DNA from: Gimesia sp.
GTDB lineage: Bacteria > Planctomycetota > Planctomycetia > Planctomycetales > Planctomycetaceae
Direction: 5' to 3'
NCBI GenBank assembly: GCA_002706765.1
Contig: PAJV01000073.1
Coordinates: 1 to 64,000, forward strand
Length of the DNA: 64,000 nt
Below, in pieces: positions 56,501-64,000 of this stretch (position 1 is the first letter of the stretch; the number at the start of each line of letters is the position of its first letter). A program made the translations under genes and the position numbers. The notes under the pieces are model-generated. The model saw only the letters and a list, made by a program, of their open reading frames with translations. It made no database searches and was not told the DNA's origin.

Positions 56501-57994
56501 ATGCTGAATCCGTTTGAGTCATTCGAAACCCGACGCCTGTTGCAGCAGGTGCATTCCCGCCGTTCGTTCTTTTCCAGCGTCTACTCCGGCATGGCCGGTC
56601 TCGGACTGACGAACCTGCTGCTTAGCGACCTGTCAGCCGCGAATTCCCAGACTGGAAATTCAAAACAGAATAAAGACTGGCAGCCCGGCGTCGACGAAAC
56701 CCATTTCCCCCCGAAAGCCAAACGGGTCCTGCAGATCTTCTGCCCCGGTGCCGCCTCGCACATGGATTTGTGGGAACACAAACCCAGCCTCGAAAAATAT
56801 CATGGCAAGCCGCTGCCCGGCGAAGAAAATTTCGTCAGTTTTCAGGGGAAAAACGGAAACCTCATGAAAAGTCCCTGGGCCTTCAAACCACAGGGCGAGA
56901 CCGGCAAAATGTGTTCGACCATGCTGCCTCACATCTCACGTCATGTCGACGATATTGCCTTCATCCATTCGATGACCACCAAAACCAACACGCATGGCCC
57001 CGGCTGTGTGTTCATGAATACCGGTCACGATACCGAAGGTTATCCCAGCGCTGGTGCCTGGCTCGGTTATGCGCTGGGCAGCGAAAATGAAAATCTGCCC
57101 GCTTACATCGCCATTCCCGATATCCGCGGCGAGCCCCCCAACGGAAAAGCCAACTGGAGCAACGGCTTCCTCCCCGCCCAGCATCAGGCGATCGTGATGA
57201 ATGCGCAGTCTCCCATTCGCAATCTGAAAATTCCCGAGGGGATTTCTCCCAAAGAAGAGAAAGCTACGCGTGAGTTTTTAAAGTTCCTCGATCAGAAACA
57301 TGCCGAGCAGCGGCCGGGCAACTCCGATCTGCAGGCGCGTATCGAAGCCTACGAACTCGCGGCCCGCATGCAACTGTCGGCACCCGAAGTGTCGAACCTC
57401 GCTTCCGAGCCGAAAGCGATTCACGAACAGTATGGCACAAGCGACCCCAACAAACTCAAAGCAGCGTACGCGCGCAACTGTCTGCTGGCGCGGCGATTCC
57501 TGGAGCGGGGCGTACGCTATCTGAACCTGTACTGTTCCTCGCGGGCTTCAGGCGTCGATGGTCTGTTGAACTGGGACGCCCACAAAACCCTCAAAGCCGA
57601 CTACGAACGCCACTGCCCGATCTTCGATCAACCGACGGCGGCGCTGCTCACCGATTTAAAACAGCGGGGGCTGTTGGATGAAACGCTGGTCCTCTGGACG
57701 ACCGAATTCGGACGCATGCCCACACATCAGTCGGGGACCCTCGGCCGCGATCACAATCCGGACGGCTTCACCTGCTGGATGATGGGAGCTGGCATCAAGG
57801 GGGGAACCAGCTATGGTGCGACAGACGAATTCGGTCGCCGGGCCGAGCTTAATCCGACCACTGTCTGGGATTTTTACGCGACTGCCCTGCATTTGCTCGG
57901 TTTCCAGCACGAAAAACTGACTTATTATAATAATGGCCTCGATCGCCGCCTGACCGACGTTCATGGAAATTTGATTAAAGATATTCTTGCCTAA
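56501..57994 (+). CDS. DUF1501 protein
   Basis: This 497-residue protein of the DUF1501 family (alkaline-phosphatase-like fold) starts with a Tat-type signal, RRSFFSSVYSGMAGLGLTNLL. It has QIFCPGAASHMDLWEHKPSLEKYHGKPLPGEE, RHVDDIAFIHSMTTKTNTHGPG and ETLVLWTTEFGRMPTHQSG...GRDHNP, the usual family blocks. It is always seen beside DUF1549/DUF1553 proteins, as here, and its start region overlaps the end of the previous gene or lies 13 bp after it. An in-frame TTG (56480) or GTG (56492) start is also possible. Confidence 0.9.
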   Translation: MLNPFESFETRRLLQQVHSRRSFFSSVYSGMAGLGLTNLLLSDLSAANSQTGNSKQNKDWQPGVDETHFPPKAKRVLQIFCPGAASHMDLWEHKPSLEKYHGKPLPGEENFVSFQGKNGNLMKSPWAFKPQGETGKMCSTMLPHISRHVDDIAFIHSMTTKTNTHGPGCVFMNTGHDTEGYPSAGAWLGYALGSENENLPAYIAIPDIRGEPPNGKANWSNGFLPAQHQAIVMNAQSPIRNLKIPEGISPKEEKATREFLKFLDQKHAEQRPGNSDLQARIEAYELAARMQLSAPEVSNLASEPKAIHEQYGTSDPNKLKAAYARNCLLARRFLERGVRYLNLYCSSRASGVDGLLNWDAHKTLKADYERHCPIFDQPTAALLTDLKQRGLLDETLVLWTTEFGRMPTHQSGTLGRDHNPDGFTCWMMGAGIKGGTSYGATDEFGRRAELNPTTVWDFYATALHLLGFQHEKLTYYNNGLDRRLTDVHGNLIKDILA

Positions 57995-58114
57995 TGCTGA
58001 TGATGATTTAAATATCTGCTTACTTCAGTAGAGGTTACATATTTTCGGAAGAGAACACATAGAACCATTGACGGCTTCAACGTGTCTCTCTAAACTGTGC
58101 CTCTGATTAAGTTA

Positions 58115-58189
58115 CGGGGCGTAGCTCAGCTTGGCTAGAGCGCTGCGTTTGGGACGCAGAGGTCGCACGTTCGAATCGTGTCGCCCCGA
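58115..58189 (+). tRNA. tRNA-Pro (anticodon TGG)
   Basis: The acceptor stem is CGGGGCG/CGCCCCG (7 bp), the D-arm is GCTCAGC...GAGC, the anticodon stem is CTGCG/CGCAG around the loop TTTGGGA (anticodon TGG, reading CCA), and the T-arm holds GTTCGAATC. The CCA end is not encoded. It marks the border to a region of different character to the right. Confidence 0.95.
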
Positions 58190-58232
58190 CTTTTAAGTTG
58201 TTTTATCTTAACGACTTATAGAAACGCTTTTT

Positions 58233-58278
58233 GGTCCGTTATTCGTCGGATCACCCTGGTCCGTTAAGTGGTCCGTTA
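58233..58278 (+). repeat. Three short direct repeats
   Basis: GGTCCGTTA occurs at 58233-58241, 58258-58266 and 58270-58278, 44 bp after the tRNA. They may be leftovers of the integration event or binding sites. The remainder of 58190-58669 shows no gene that I can support. Confidence 0.6.
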
Positions 58279-58669
58279 TTCTGTAATTTTTCATGCAAAA
58301 TTACAACGCTCTGAGTCGCCCAGAATCGCTTCCCTCGCCTCCTGAACTGCAAACGTGATCCTTCTCTTACATCCTGCCCCTAAATCGCTCCTGAGGGCCT
58401 CTCAGGAGGCTGTCCGCCGCCTGGCTGATATCTGGCTAGGACTCATTAAGAAATCAGCATCGGTTGGCACATAGTTGGTCGAATCAGGAAGGGACGAAGG
58501 TTAGATGGTTTTGCACGTTGGTTTTCGGAGCAAGCTTAACTAAAATTATTAGCTGAATAAATCACAAGAATATGTAGTTGGCAATCACCCGCTTGGTCAA
58601 AACGGATATTCGAATAAGCTGTTAGACTCGGATCGAGTGTAAAAACAACCTTTGAAGGTGGACAGCGAA

Positions 58670-59191
58670 GTGACGCAGCATAACCTATTGATCTGTCGCG
58701 TCTTGGTCATACTTTCCGGCGCCATTTGGCTCGGAAGGCTAACGTTTTACGCCTCCGTGGTAATTCCGATGGCTCACGGGGTGCTGGGAAGTCATACCAC
58801 CGTAGGCTTCATCACCCAGCAAGTGACCGGTTGGATCAATGCCGCAGCAGTGATCGCGCTGGTTGTGTTTCTCGTTAATGTCATCGTCACGCGATCCGCC
58901 CAGCCACTCCGACTGCGTATCATCCTGAGCGCGGCATGGGCGCTAATGGCATTGCTGCAAGCGAGTTTGTTCGTCCTGCACCCAATGCTCGACCGATTAC
59001 TCGACGCGAAAGCGCTGGCGATTCTCGATCCGGAGCAGTTCTATTTTCTACATCAAATCTACTTGATCGGGACCAGCATCCAGCTATTCGCGGCGCTAGC
59101 CTTCCTGGTATGCGTGCTGGCCGTGTGGCGACGGCAGGATATGCTTAAGTTCGAGCGAACCCGGCAAGAAGTACCGCTTCGACGGCGGTAG
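58670..59191 (+). CDS. Four-helix membrane protein, possibly DUF4149-like
   Basis: This 173-residue protein has four hydrophobic segments at about residues 5-30, 45-70, 80-105 and 130-155. The N-terminal [35 protein letters not shown] recalls the DUF4149/TMEM205 type, but I am not sure. The start is unclear: an in-frame TTG at 58652, GTG at 58658 and GTG at 58670 are possible; GAAGGTGG stands before the last. It is the first gene to the right of the tRNA. Confidence 0.65.
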   Translation: MTQHNLLICRVLVILSGAIWLGRLTFYASVVIPMAHGVLGSHTTVGFITQQVTGWINAAAVIALVVFLVNVIVTRSAQPLRLRIILSAAWALMALLQASLFVLHPMLDRLLDAKALAILDPEQFYFLHQIYLIGTSIQLFAALAFLVCVLAVWRRQDMLKFERTRQEVPLRRR

Positions 59192-59415
59192 CGGGAACAG
59201 CGATCGCGAGGCCAGGAAGCAGGCAGAAGCCGACTGGCGGGCCACTAAGGCCCAGCTCAACCCCGAAGCCGAAGAAGCCAAGCCCCACCGGATCGAGTAT
59301 AAACTGTGATCGCAGAATGGGAGAGCGTACTTAGTTGGTGCATCGACCATGGCGACCCAAAGAGCCTCGCGAAATGTTGGGTGGACATGATTAGCAACTT
59401 CATCCGCTTCTTGAC
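59143..59415 (+). pseudogene. Probable remnant of an integrase N-terminus (frameshifted)
   Basis: A frame from about 59143 reads [21 protein letters not shown]..., [24 protein letters not shown] and stops at 59309. In the frame that starts at 59306 the sense continues as [25 protein letters not shown]. The two join as one piece if one base was lost at about 59305. From memory, this charged, tryptophan-spaced pattern resembles the N-terminal part of tyrosine recombinases of planctomycetes, and its position close to a tRNA fits. The catalytic half is absent. No search was possible, so this stays an inference. Confidence 0.45.
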
Positions 59416-59486
59416 TGATTCCATTCGTTGTTTTCATACGCCTAGCGTGTCTCCGTCACACCTTGTCCACTGCGGGAATGCATCGC

Positions 59487-60602
59487 TCAGTTGTCAAACG
59501 AATACGGTGTTACATCGGCATTGTCAACGAGTCCCGCTCTCAACCTCAGAACATGTTCCAACGATCCTGTTTCACGAAAGCAATCGATGATGTCATCGGC
59601 CGGCAGCCGGCCGGTTTCGAGGCGACGCTGCATCACACTGAGCGGGCCGATATCAAATCCGTACTTTTCGAGTACGACAGGGCTCCGAGTCAGGACTGCG
59701 GTGGCTCGCTCACGCACGGTCTCCGCTTCCAATCCGAATCGGGAGATCGCCCCGAGATCGTAGACGCGCGTCTGATTGTGGGCACGCCCGTCCAATTCAT
59801 TGTCGAGTAACAACGTGAGCCACAGCAGAATGAATGCGTGGTAATCGACCAGCTGGTTTGTGGCTTCGAACAGTTTGAACTCCATCCGTCCGTTCTCTTG
59901 TGGATGGAGTTCAATGGCCGGTGCGATCACGCTGCGGCGGTATGTTCGGATCGACTTGCCGACAGCGCCGCGCATCGACCACAGTTCGCCACGATAAATG
60001 GGCGATGCCAGCGACAGAGCGGCCAGCGCGGGGGAGTAGTAATTGACCTTCCGGTGCAGATCGGCGACATCAATGCAGTCGTTGAGTTCGTGAGGCAGGC
60101 TGACGTTGATATCCGGGCCGCACGTCGTCATGACCTCCATCGCCCACTGCCAAAAGTCGTAGCGCCGCTTGTTCTGTGGCCCCTCGAAGTGGTGCTCGGT
60201 CGGATGATGCGAGAGTGAGACCAGCGCGTAGCCCCGACCCAGGAGCGCAGTTTCCAGCCGGTCGTGCAACGTCTTCAGCGTGGCCAGGCACTGCTCGATG
60301 GACGAACAGACCGGCGTTCGAATCTCAATGCCCTTGGGCAACAGGTCGATCGGTGACAAGTCCGGAGCCGGCACATGATAGCCCTCCACCGCATATGGCA
60401 TCAGTTTCCGATGAGGCGGCTCCAGTTCCAACCCGACAACCGGCGGCAGGTCGTCGACAGCGATCGATTCCAGCACCTGGTTCAATTCCTCGAACGACAA
60501 GTCCTGATGCCACAACGGCCGAAACGTCTCCGCATCGGCGAGTTGATACTCGGCTTCGACTCCGAAACGGAACGAATCGCGGTGGGTATCTGAGTGTGTC
60601 AT
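59487..60602 (-). CDS. Glutamate-cysteine ligase family 2 (carboxylate-amine ligase)
   Basis: This 371-residue protein belongs to the GCS2/YbdK family, which ligates a carboxylate to an amine with ATP. It shows FRFGVEAEYQLADAETF at the start (the E-x-E metal motif), GIEIRTPVCSS, ALVSLSHHPTEHH, DINVSLPHELNDCI and MEFKLFEATNQLVDYHAF. The substrates may be glutamate and cysteine but the family is diverse. ATG 60602 has GGAAGGATC upstream; the frame runs open to 60683. It is the last gene of a minus-strand run with 20 bp to the gene before. Confidence 0.8.
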   Translation of the reverse strand: MTHSDTHRDSFRFGVEAEYQLADAETFRPLWHQDLSFEELNQVLESIAVDDLPPVVGLELEPPHRKLMPYAVEGYHVPAPDLSPIDLLPKGIEIRTPVCSSIEQCLATLKTLHDRLETALLGRGYALVSLSHHPTEHHFEGPQNKRRYDFWQWAMEVMTTCGPDINVSLPHELNDCIDVADLHRKVNYYSPALAALSLASPIYRGELWSMRGAVGKSIRTYRRSVIAPAIELHPQENGRMEFKLFEATNQLVDYHAFILLWLTLLLDNELDGRAHNQTRVYDLGAISRFGLEAETVRERATAVLTRSPVVLEKYGFDIGPLSVMQRRLETGRLPADDIIDCFRETGSLEHVLRLRAGLVDNADVTPYSFDN

Positions 60603-60622
60603 GTGACTGATCCTTCCGTGGC

Positions 60623-62107
60623 CTAACCGCCGGCCTTCACGTGTCGCGGGTATTCGTAACGGCCGACGTTGTCGCGGACCCATTCGTAGTAGAAACGAAT
60701 ACCGCGATCGTCTTCACTCTTGCCATAGCCGCCCATTTCGGGATTCGGACCTGTGCCGCTGCCGTTGGTAATGCCCTGACACCAGCCACTGTGAAACAGG
60801 ATGCAGGCGTTCGGCGCAGCGGCGTAGTCCTCAAACAGCTTTAAAAAGATCGGGAACTCGTCCGCTTCAAACTTGCCGTCATTCTCGTACGCGTCGTTCC
60901 GTTGAGTTTCCACGTTTACGACAAACCCGTCGCTGGGAATCGGTTCGTCTTTCTGGATTGCGAGAATCTCCATACCGGGATAGCTCGTTCCCGTCCCGGA
61001 CTTAAAGGTCGGACAAATGCCCGCCTCGATATCCGGCGCGAACCTCTTGAACCAAGCGGTGAGCTTCGCCTTCTTCTCCGGCCCATTCGGTTCGCGGAAG
61101 ATATCGTGCTCGACCCGTGCGTGGTTGTACTCGTGCATGATGTCGCAAAAGACGTTCTTCAGTTTCCGCCGCACGAAGAACTTCGCGGTCTCCTCGCACG
61201 CCCGCTGGATAGCAGCTTCGTCTATAAGCTCTTGATCCTTGCGAGGTGAGAACAGGCCGACCATTACCACCATGCCGCGTGCGTCGGCCTCGCGGACGAG
61301 CCATTCGAGCCGACGGGCAAACTCCGGCTTGAGCGTGCCATCGGCGTTGTATCCGTTGCGTCCTGCCTCCGGGTCAGGTGCGCCGCCGTTGCTCCCCTGA
61401 ACGTAGACGCCGATGCAGTTGATGCCGTGAGAGACCATATTGTCGAGATTGCGGATATGCCGTTCCGTGACCCCCTGGCTGTAAAGGGCGTTGCCGCACC
61501 GCAGGCCCCAAATCGTGATCTGTTGGCCGCCCAGAAACGGTCGGTCGTCTTTGATAGAGAACTCGCGTGTCGCGGGCGGATCGTCGATCTCCAGTGCCTT
61601 TTCCGGTGTCGTCCGCGCCGTTATCGGCGAAGCAGCGGGAACTTCCGTCGCTTGGAATGCCACGACCTGCCACACACCATTCCGCTTAGACCAGACTCGC
61701 AGAAATCGGAACTGGCCTGAGCCGATACTGCCGTCCGACTCGCGCCACTTCGGCGTCGAGACACCGGTCACGACTGCCGTATCATCGACGACGCGCACCT
61801 GCAGGTCGGTCACATCAAACGAGATGTAACTGCTATTGCCCTGCACTTTGCCTTTCATCCATTCGGCTTTGGTGCGAAAGCGCCCGGACTGACTGCCGTG
61901 TGTGAAGTTGGCGGCGAACAGGCGATCGAACGCTGCCACGTCGCCGTGAATGATCGCGTCAGCTAGGACTGCTTCTGCTTCTCTAACCTCGTTATCGGGG
62001 CCATCCGCAGCAAATATAGACGGCATGAATACAACTGCGTGACATACGATGGCAACAACTGCACTAAGCGCTTTCCATCGGCGGCGACCCATGAATGAAT
62101 TGGTCAT
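60623..62107 (-). CDS. NTF2-like domain fused to a glycosidase-like TIM barrel
   Basis: This 494-residue exported protein (signal peptide about residues 10-30, ending MPSIFAAD) has two parts. Residues about 35-150 form a DUF4440/SnoaL-type domain (EAEAVLADAIIHGDVAAFDRLFAANFTHGSQSGRFRTKAEWMKG and a tail WQVVAFQATEV). Residues about 185-490 resemble a cellulase-like (beta/alpha)8 domain, with QITIWGLRCGNALYSQ, HGINCIGVYVQGSN, WLVREADARGMVVMVGLFSP and DIMHEYNHARVEHD. The catalytic acid pair of such enzymes may be the E in HEYNH and a later E. The start at 62107 follows GGAG; ATG 62122 is possible. Confidence 0.7.
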   Translation of the reverse strand: MTNSFMGRRRWKALSAVVAIVCHAVVFMPSIFAADGPDNEVREAEAVLADAIIHGDVAAFDRLFAANFTHGSQSGRFRTKAEWMKGKVQGNSSYISFDVTDLQVRVVDDTAVVTGVSTPKWRESDGSIGSGQFRFLRVWSKRNGVWQVVAFQATEVPAASPITARTTPEKALEIDDPPATREFSIKDDRPFLGGQQITIWGLRCGNALYSQGVTERHIRNLDNMVSHGINCIGVYVQGSNGGAPDPEAGRNGYNADGTLKPEFARRLEWLVREADARGMVVMVGLFSPRKDQELIDEAAIQRACEETAKFFVRRKLKNVFCDIMHEYNHARVEHDIFREPNGPEKKAKLTAWFKRFAPDIEAGICPTFKSGTGTSYPGMEILAIQKDEPIPSDGFVVNVETQRNDAYENDGKFEADEFPIFLKLFEDYAAAPNACILFHSGWCQGITNGSGTGPNPEMGGYGKSEDDRGIRFYYEWVRDNVGRYEYPRHVKAGG

Positions 62108-62132
62108 TGTGATTTGCTCCATGAAGATTTGG

Positions 62133-63260
62133 TTATCGGCTTTGCGTTTCCGCTTTTGCTAGTGGGACGGATAACTGGATTCTCGCTTTGGCATACATCC
62201 CAGGGCGGAAAAGTCGATCGGGATTGGAAAGATCAATCTCGACTCGTAGCGTCCGAGAGGCTGGATCGAGCACCCAACTCGTTCGAGAGACTTTGGCTTT
62301 GAACTCCTCTTCGCCGAACGCCGGAACTTGAATCCAAGCGGTGCTTCCGACTTGAATGCGAACCGCGTCGCGTTCGGGAACGTCGACGGCGACGCGGAGC
62401 GTATCGATTCGCTCGACGACGAACAGCGGCGGCTGTGATCCTGTGCCGGGCTGCACGAAATGACCGGTGTCGATGTTACGTTGGCTGATGATGCCCGCGT
62501 AGGGAGATCGAATCCGGGCATAGCCGAGGAGTGCTTCCAGACGCCTCACTTCAGTCTCGGCAACTTTGACGCGGACGCGCGCCACGGCTTCATCGGTTTT
62601 CGCTTTGGCGACTTTTGCCTCCGCTTCGGCCAGATCCGCCTCGACAGCCAAAACATGGGCTTGGGTTTCATCGCGGCCCGCCTCGGCCGATCGCAATTGA
62701 TTCAAGGTTTCGTCTACCAACTTTCCGGTCACAGAACCTTTTTCAGCAAGGTCACGAATCCGCTCATGCTCAGCCTTCCATCGCTCGTACTCTCCCCGTG
62801 CGCGCACGACGCCTGCCTCGCTTTCAGCAATACGCGCTTTGGCGGCTTGCATCGTTTTCTCGGCGACCGTGACCGCTGCCGTGGACTGTAGCAACTCGGC
62901 CGCCGCCTGCTCGGCGAGGGCTTCCTTCTGCATCAACTCTTCGAGCATCTCGGGAACGTCGATCTCGGCGAGCACTTCGCCTTCCGCGACTTCATCTCCG
63001 ATGTCTGTAAGCGCGATCTGCTTGGTGTTGCTTCCGTCAGTGGATGCCTGGCGAGTTTTCAGGACGTAACCCTGAATCTTGGCGAATAGTGGCGTGCGCT
63101 CGTACGGTTCGAGCCGAGCGGGCTGAATAGTAAACTTGGCGGCGGATACTGCTGAGCGATCCTGAGCAGTGGCAGTCTTCAACTCCAGCCCGCCAACGAG
63201 CACGCAAATGACAAGACCCGCTAAAGTAGTGCGTCGGTTTGTTCGCAAACGAGAAATCAT
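62133..63260 (-). CDS. RND efflux periplasmic adaptor (membrane fusion protein)
   Basis: This 375-residue protein links an inner-membrane RND pump to an outer-membrane channel. It has an N-terminal signal/anchor, a first lipoyl half (TPLFAKIQGYVLKT...IGDEVAEGEVLAEIDVPEMLEELMQKEALAEQ), a long alpha-helical hairpin (about residues 105-220), the second lipoyl half with RIRSPYAGIISQRNIDTGHFVQPG, and a C-terminal beta domain. It lies 19 bp after the pump gene and 25 bp before the fusion-protein gene on the same strand. Confidence 0.87.
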   Translation of the reverse strand: MISRLRTNRRTTLAGLVICVLVGGLELKTATAQDRSAVSAAKFTIQPARLEPYERTPLFAKIQGYVLKTRQASTDGSNTKQIALTDIGDEVAEGEVLAEIDVPEMLEELMQKEALAEQAAAELLQSTAAVTVAEKTMQAAKARIAESEAGVVRARGEYERWKAEHERIRDLAEKGSVTGKLVDETLNQLRSAEAGRDETQAHVLAVEADLAEAEAKVAKAKTDEAVARVRVKVAETEVRRLEALLGYARIRSPYAGIISQRNIDTGHFVQPGTGSQPPLFVVERIDTLRVAVDVPERDAVRIQVGSTAWIQVPAFGEEEFKAKVSRTSWVLDPASRTLRVEIDLSNPDRLFRPGMYAKARIQLSVPLAKAETQSR

Positions 63261-63279
63261 GGATCGATATCGTCTTTCA

Positions 63280-64000
63280 TCATGTGGTTTGAAGTTGTGA
63301 ATCGGCCTGTTTGTCGAAGAATGGGCTCTCGGGGTCTTCGGGGTCGAGTGAGCAGGAAGCAGTCGAAGTACGTGCCTGAAGGATCGCGAATACGCTCGGC
63401 AGCACGAAGAACGTGGCGCACGTGCCGAGTGCCAATCCCCCCACGACTGCGCGTCCCAACGGCGCGTTTTGTGCTCCCGCTTCGCCCCAGGCCAATGCCA
63501 TCGGGAGCATGCCGGCGATCATCGTGCTGGAGGTCATCAGGACCGCACGCAGGCGGCTCTCCGCCCCCGTGATCGCCGCATCTCGCGTTGGAATTCCTTC
63601 CCGCCGCAGTCGCTCTGCAAATGTGATCAGCAGAATGGCGTTCGACATCACCACGCCGACCGCCATGATCGCGCCGATGAACGATTGAATATTGAGCGTC
63701 GTTCCCGTTACCCAGAGCAAGAGGACGATCCCGCTGAGCGCGGCTGGTGCTGTTGACGTTGCAGCCAGCGCGAGTTTCAGGGACTGGAAGTTAGCGGCCA
63801 GCAGGAGAAAGATACAGACAATCGAAATCAGCAGTCCGATGCTCAGACCATTCAGGATTTGTTCCATCGGCGGCAGTTGCCCACGAATTTCCCGCTGGAC
63901 TCCTTTAGGAGGCTCTCCGGTACGTTCGAGCGCTCGGGCGACTTCACGCGTGACCGTACCCAAGTCAACGTCAGCCGCAATATTGGCGGTCAACGTCACT
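63280..64000 (-). CDS. RND efflux pump permease (C-terminal part, cut by window edge)
   Basis: Only the last about 240 residues are in the window. They show the RND signature FIGAIMAVGVVMSNAILLITFAERLRREG in a membrane helix, the AVLMTSSTMIAGMLPMAL segment, and LGRAVVGGLALGTCATFFVLPSVFA, typical of the AcrB/CusA/HAE-type pump. After the last helix comes a hydrophilic tail of about 30 residues. The substrate cannot be told from this end. It heads the minus-strand operon that runs to 59487. The start lies beyond the right edge. Confidence 0.87.
   Translation of the reverse strand, partial: VTLTANIAADVDLGTVTREVARALERTGEPPKGVQREIRGQLPPMEQILNGLSIGLLISIVCIFLLLAANFQSLKLALAATSTAPAALSGIVLLLWVTGTTLNIQSFIGAIMAVGVVMSNAILLITFAERLRREGIPTRDAAITGAESRLRAVLMTSSTMIAGMLPMALAWGEAGAQNAPLGRAVVGGLALGTCATFFVLPSVFAILQARTSTASCSLDPEDPESPFFDKQADSQLQTT

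Overview
This window looks like chromosomal DNA of a member of the Planctomycetota, probably the Gimesia/Rubinisphaera side of Planctomycetaceae (inferred from gene content, no search was run). The evidence is three DUF1559 pseudopilin-like genes, a DUF1549/DUF1553 cytochrome-c protein followed by a DUF1501 protein, DUF1080, Gfo/Idh/MocA oxidoreductases with export signals, leucine-rich-repeat membrane proteins, and the futalosine-pathway gene mqnD. Genes are mostly in short runs of one to three with alternating strands. Housekeeping genes present are rpsU, thyX, nadB, mqnD, hrpA, miaA, purF and proB, plus one tRNA-Pro(TGG).

Layout. 0-5 kb: repeat copy 1, rpsU, thyX, then a Gfo/Idh oxidoreductase divergent from a VOC protein that is translationally coupled to a second, exported oxidoreductase. 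5-12.4 kb: an orphan hybrid histidine kinase with two receivers, an LRR protein, then a minus-strand run SDR - nadB - SDR - mqnD. 12.4-18.7 kb: the large RNA helicase hrpA and an SMI1/KNR4 protein, set among six copies of an intergenic repeat. 19-33 kb: surface and envelope genes, namely three DUF1559 genes each near a small lipoprotein gene, an esterase with a MarR regulator, a DUF456 membrane protein, two paralogous membrane-anchored von Willebrand A proteins, and a DUF1080 protein. 33-46 kb: a sugar-isomerase-like protein, a HEAT-repeat protein with a small membrane partner, a methyltransferase, an LRR protein, a fatty-acid desaturase, RraA-like and LarA-like proteins, and an unusual membrane-anchored FlgG-like protein. 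46-58 kb: miaA, a thioesterase, purF divergent from proB, a second esterase, a GntR regulator, and the DUF1549/1553 plus DUF1501 pair.

From the tRNA-Pro at 58.1 kb to the right edge the content changes: three short direct repeats, a small membrane protein, what looks like a frameshifted N-terminal piece of an integrase, and a minus-strand operon running in from the right edge (RND efflux pump, membrane fusion protein, an NTF2-like/glycosidase-like fusion protein, and a glutamate-cysteine-ligase-family enzyme). I read this as the left end of a tRNA-associated genomic island.

The most notable non-coding signal is a family of intergenic elements, about 130-290 bp, in eight whole or partial copies, all in the same orientation and all left of 18.7 kb. 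Each full copy carries three consecutive hairpins, and between copies the stem bases change in compensating pairs, so the fold appears to be under selection. A second family of three copies near 26.5, 33.3 and 44.1 kb has an inverted GCGTCTC/GAGACGC core.
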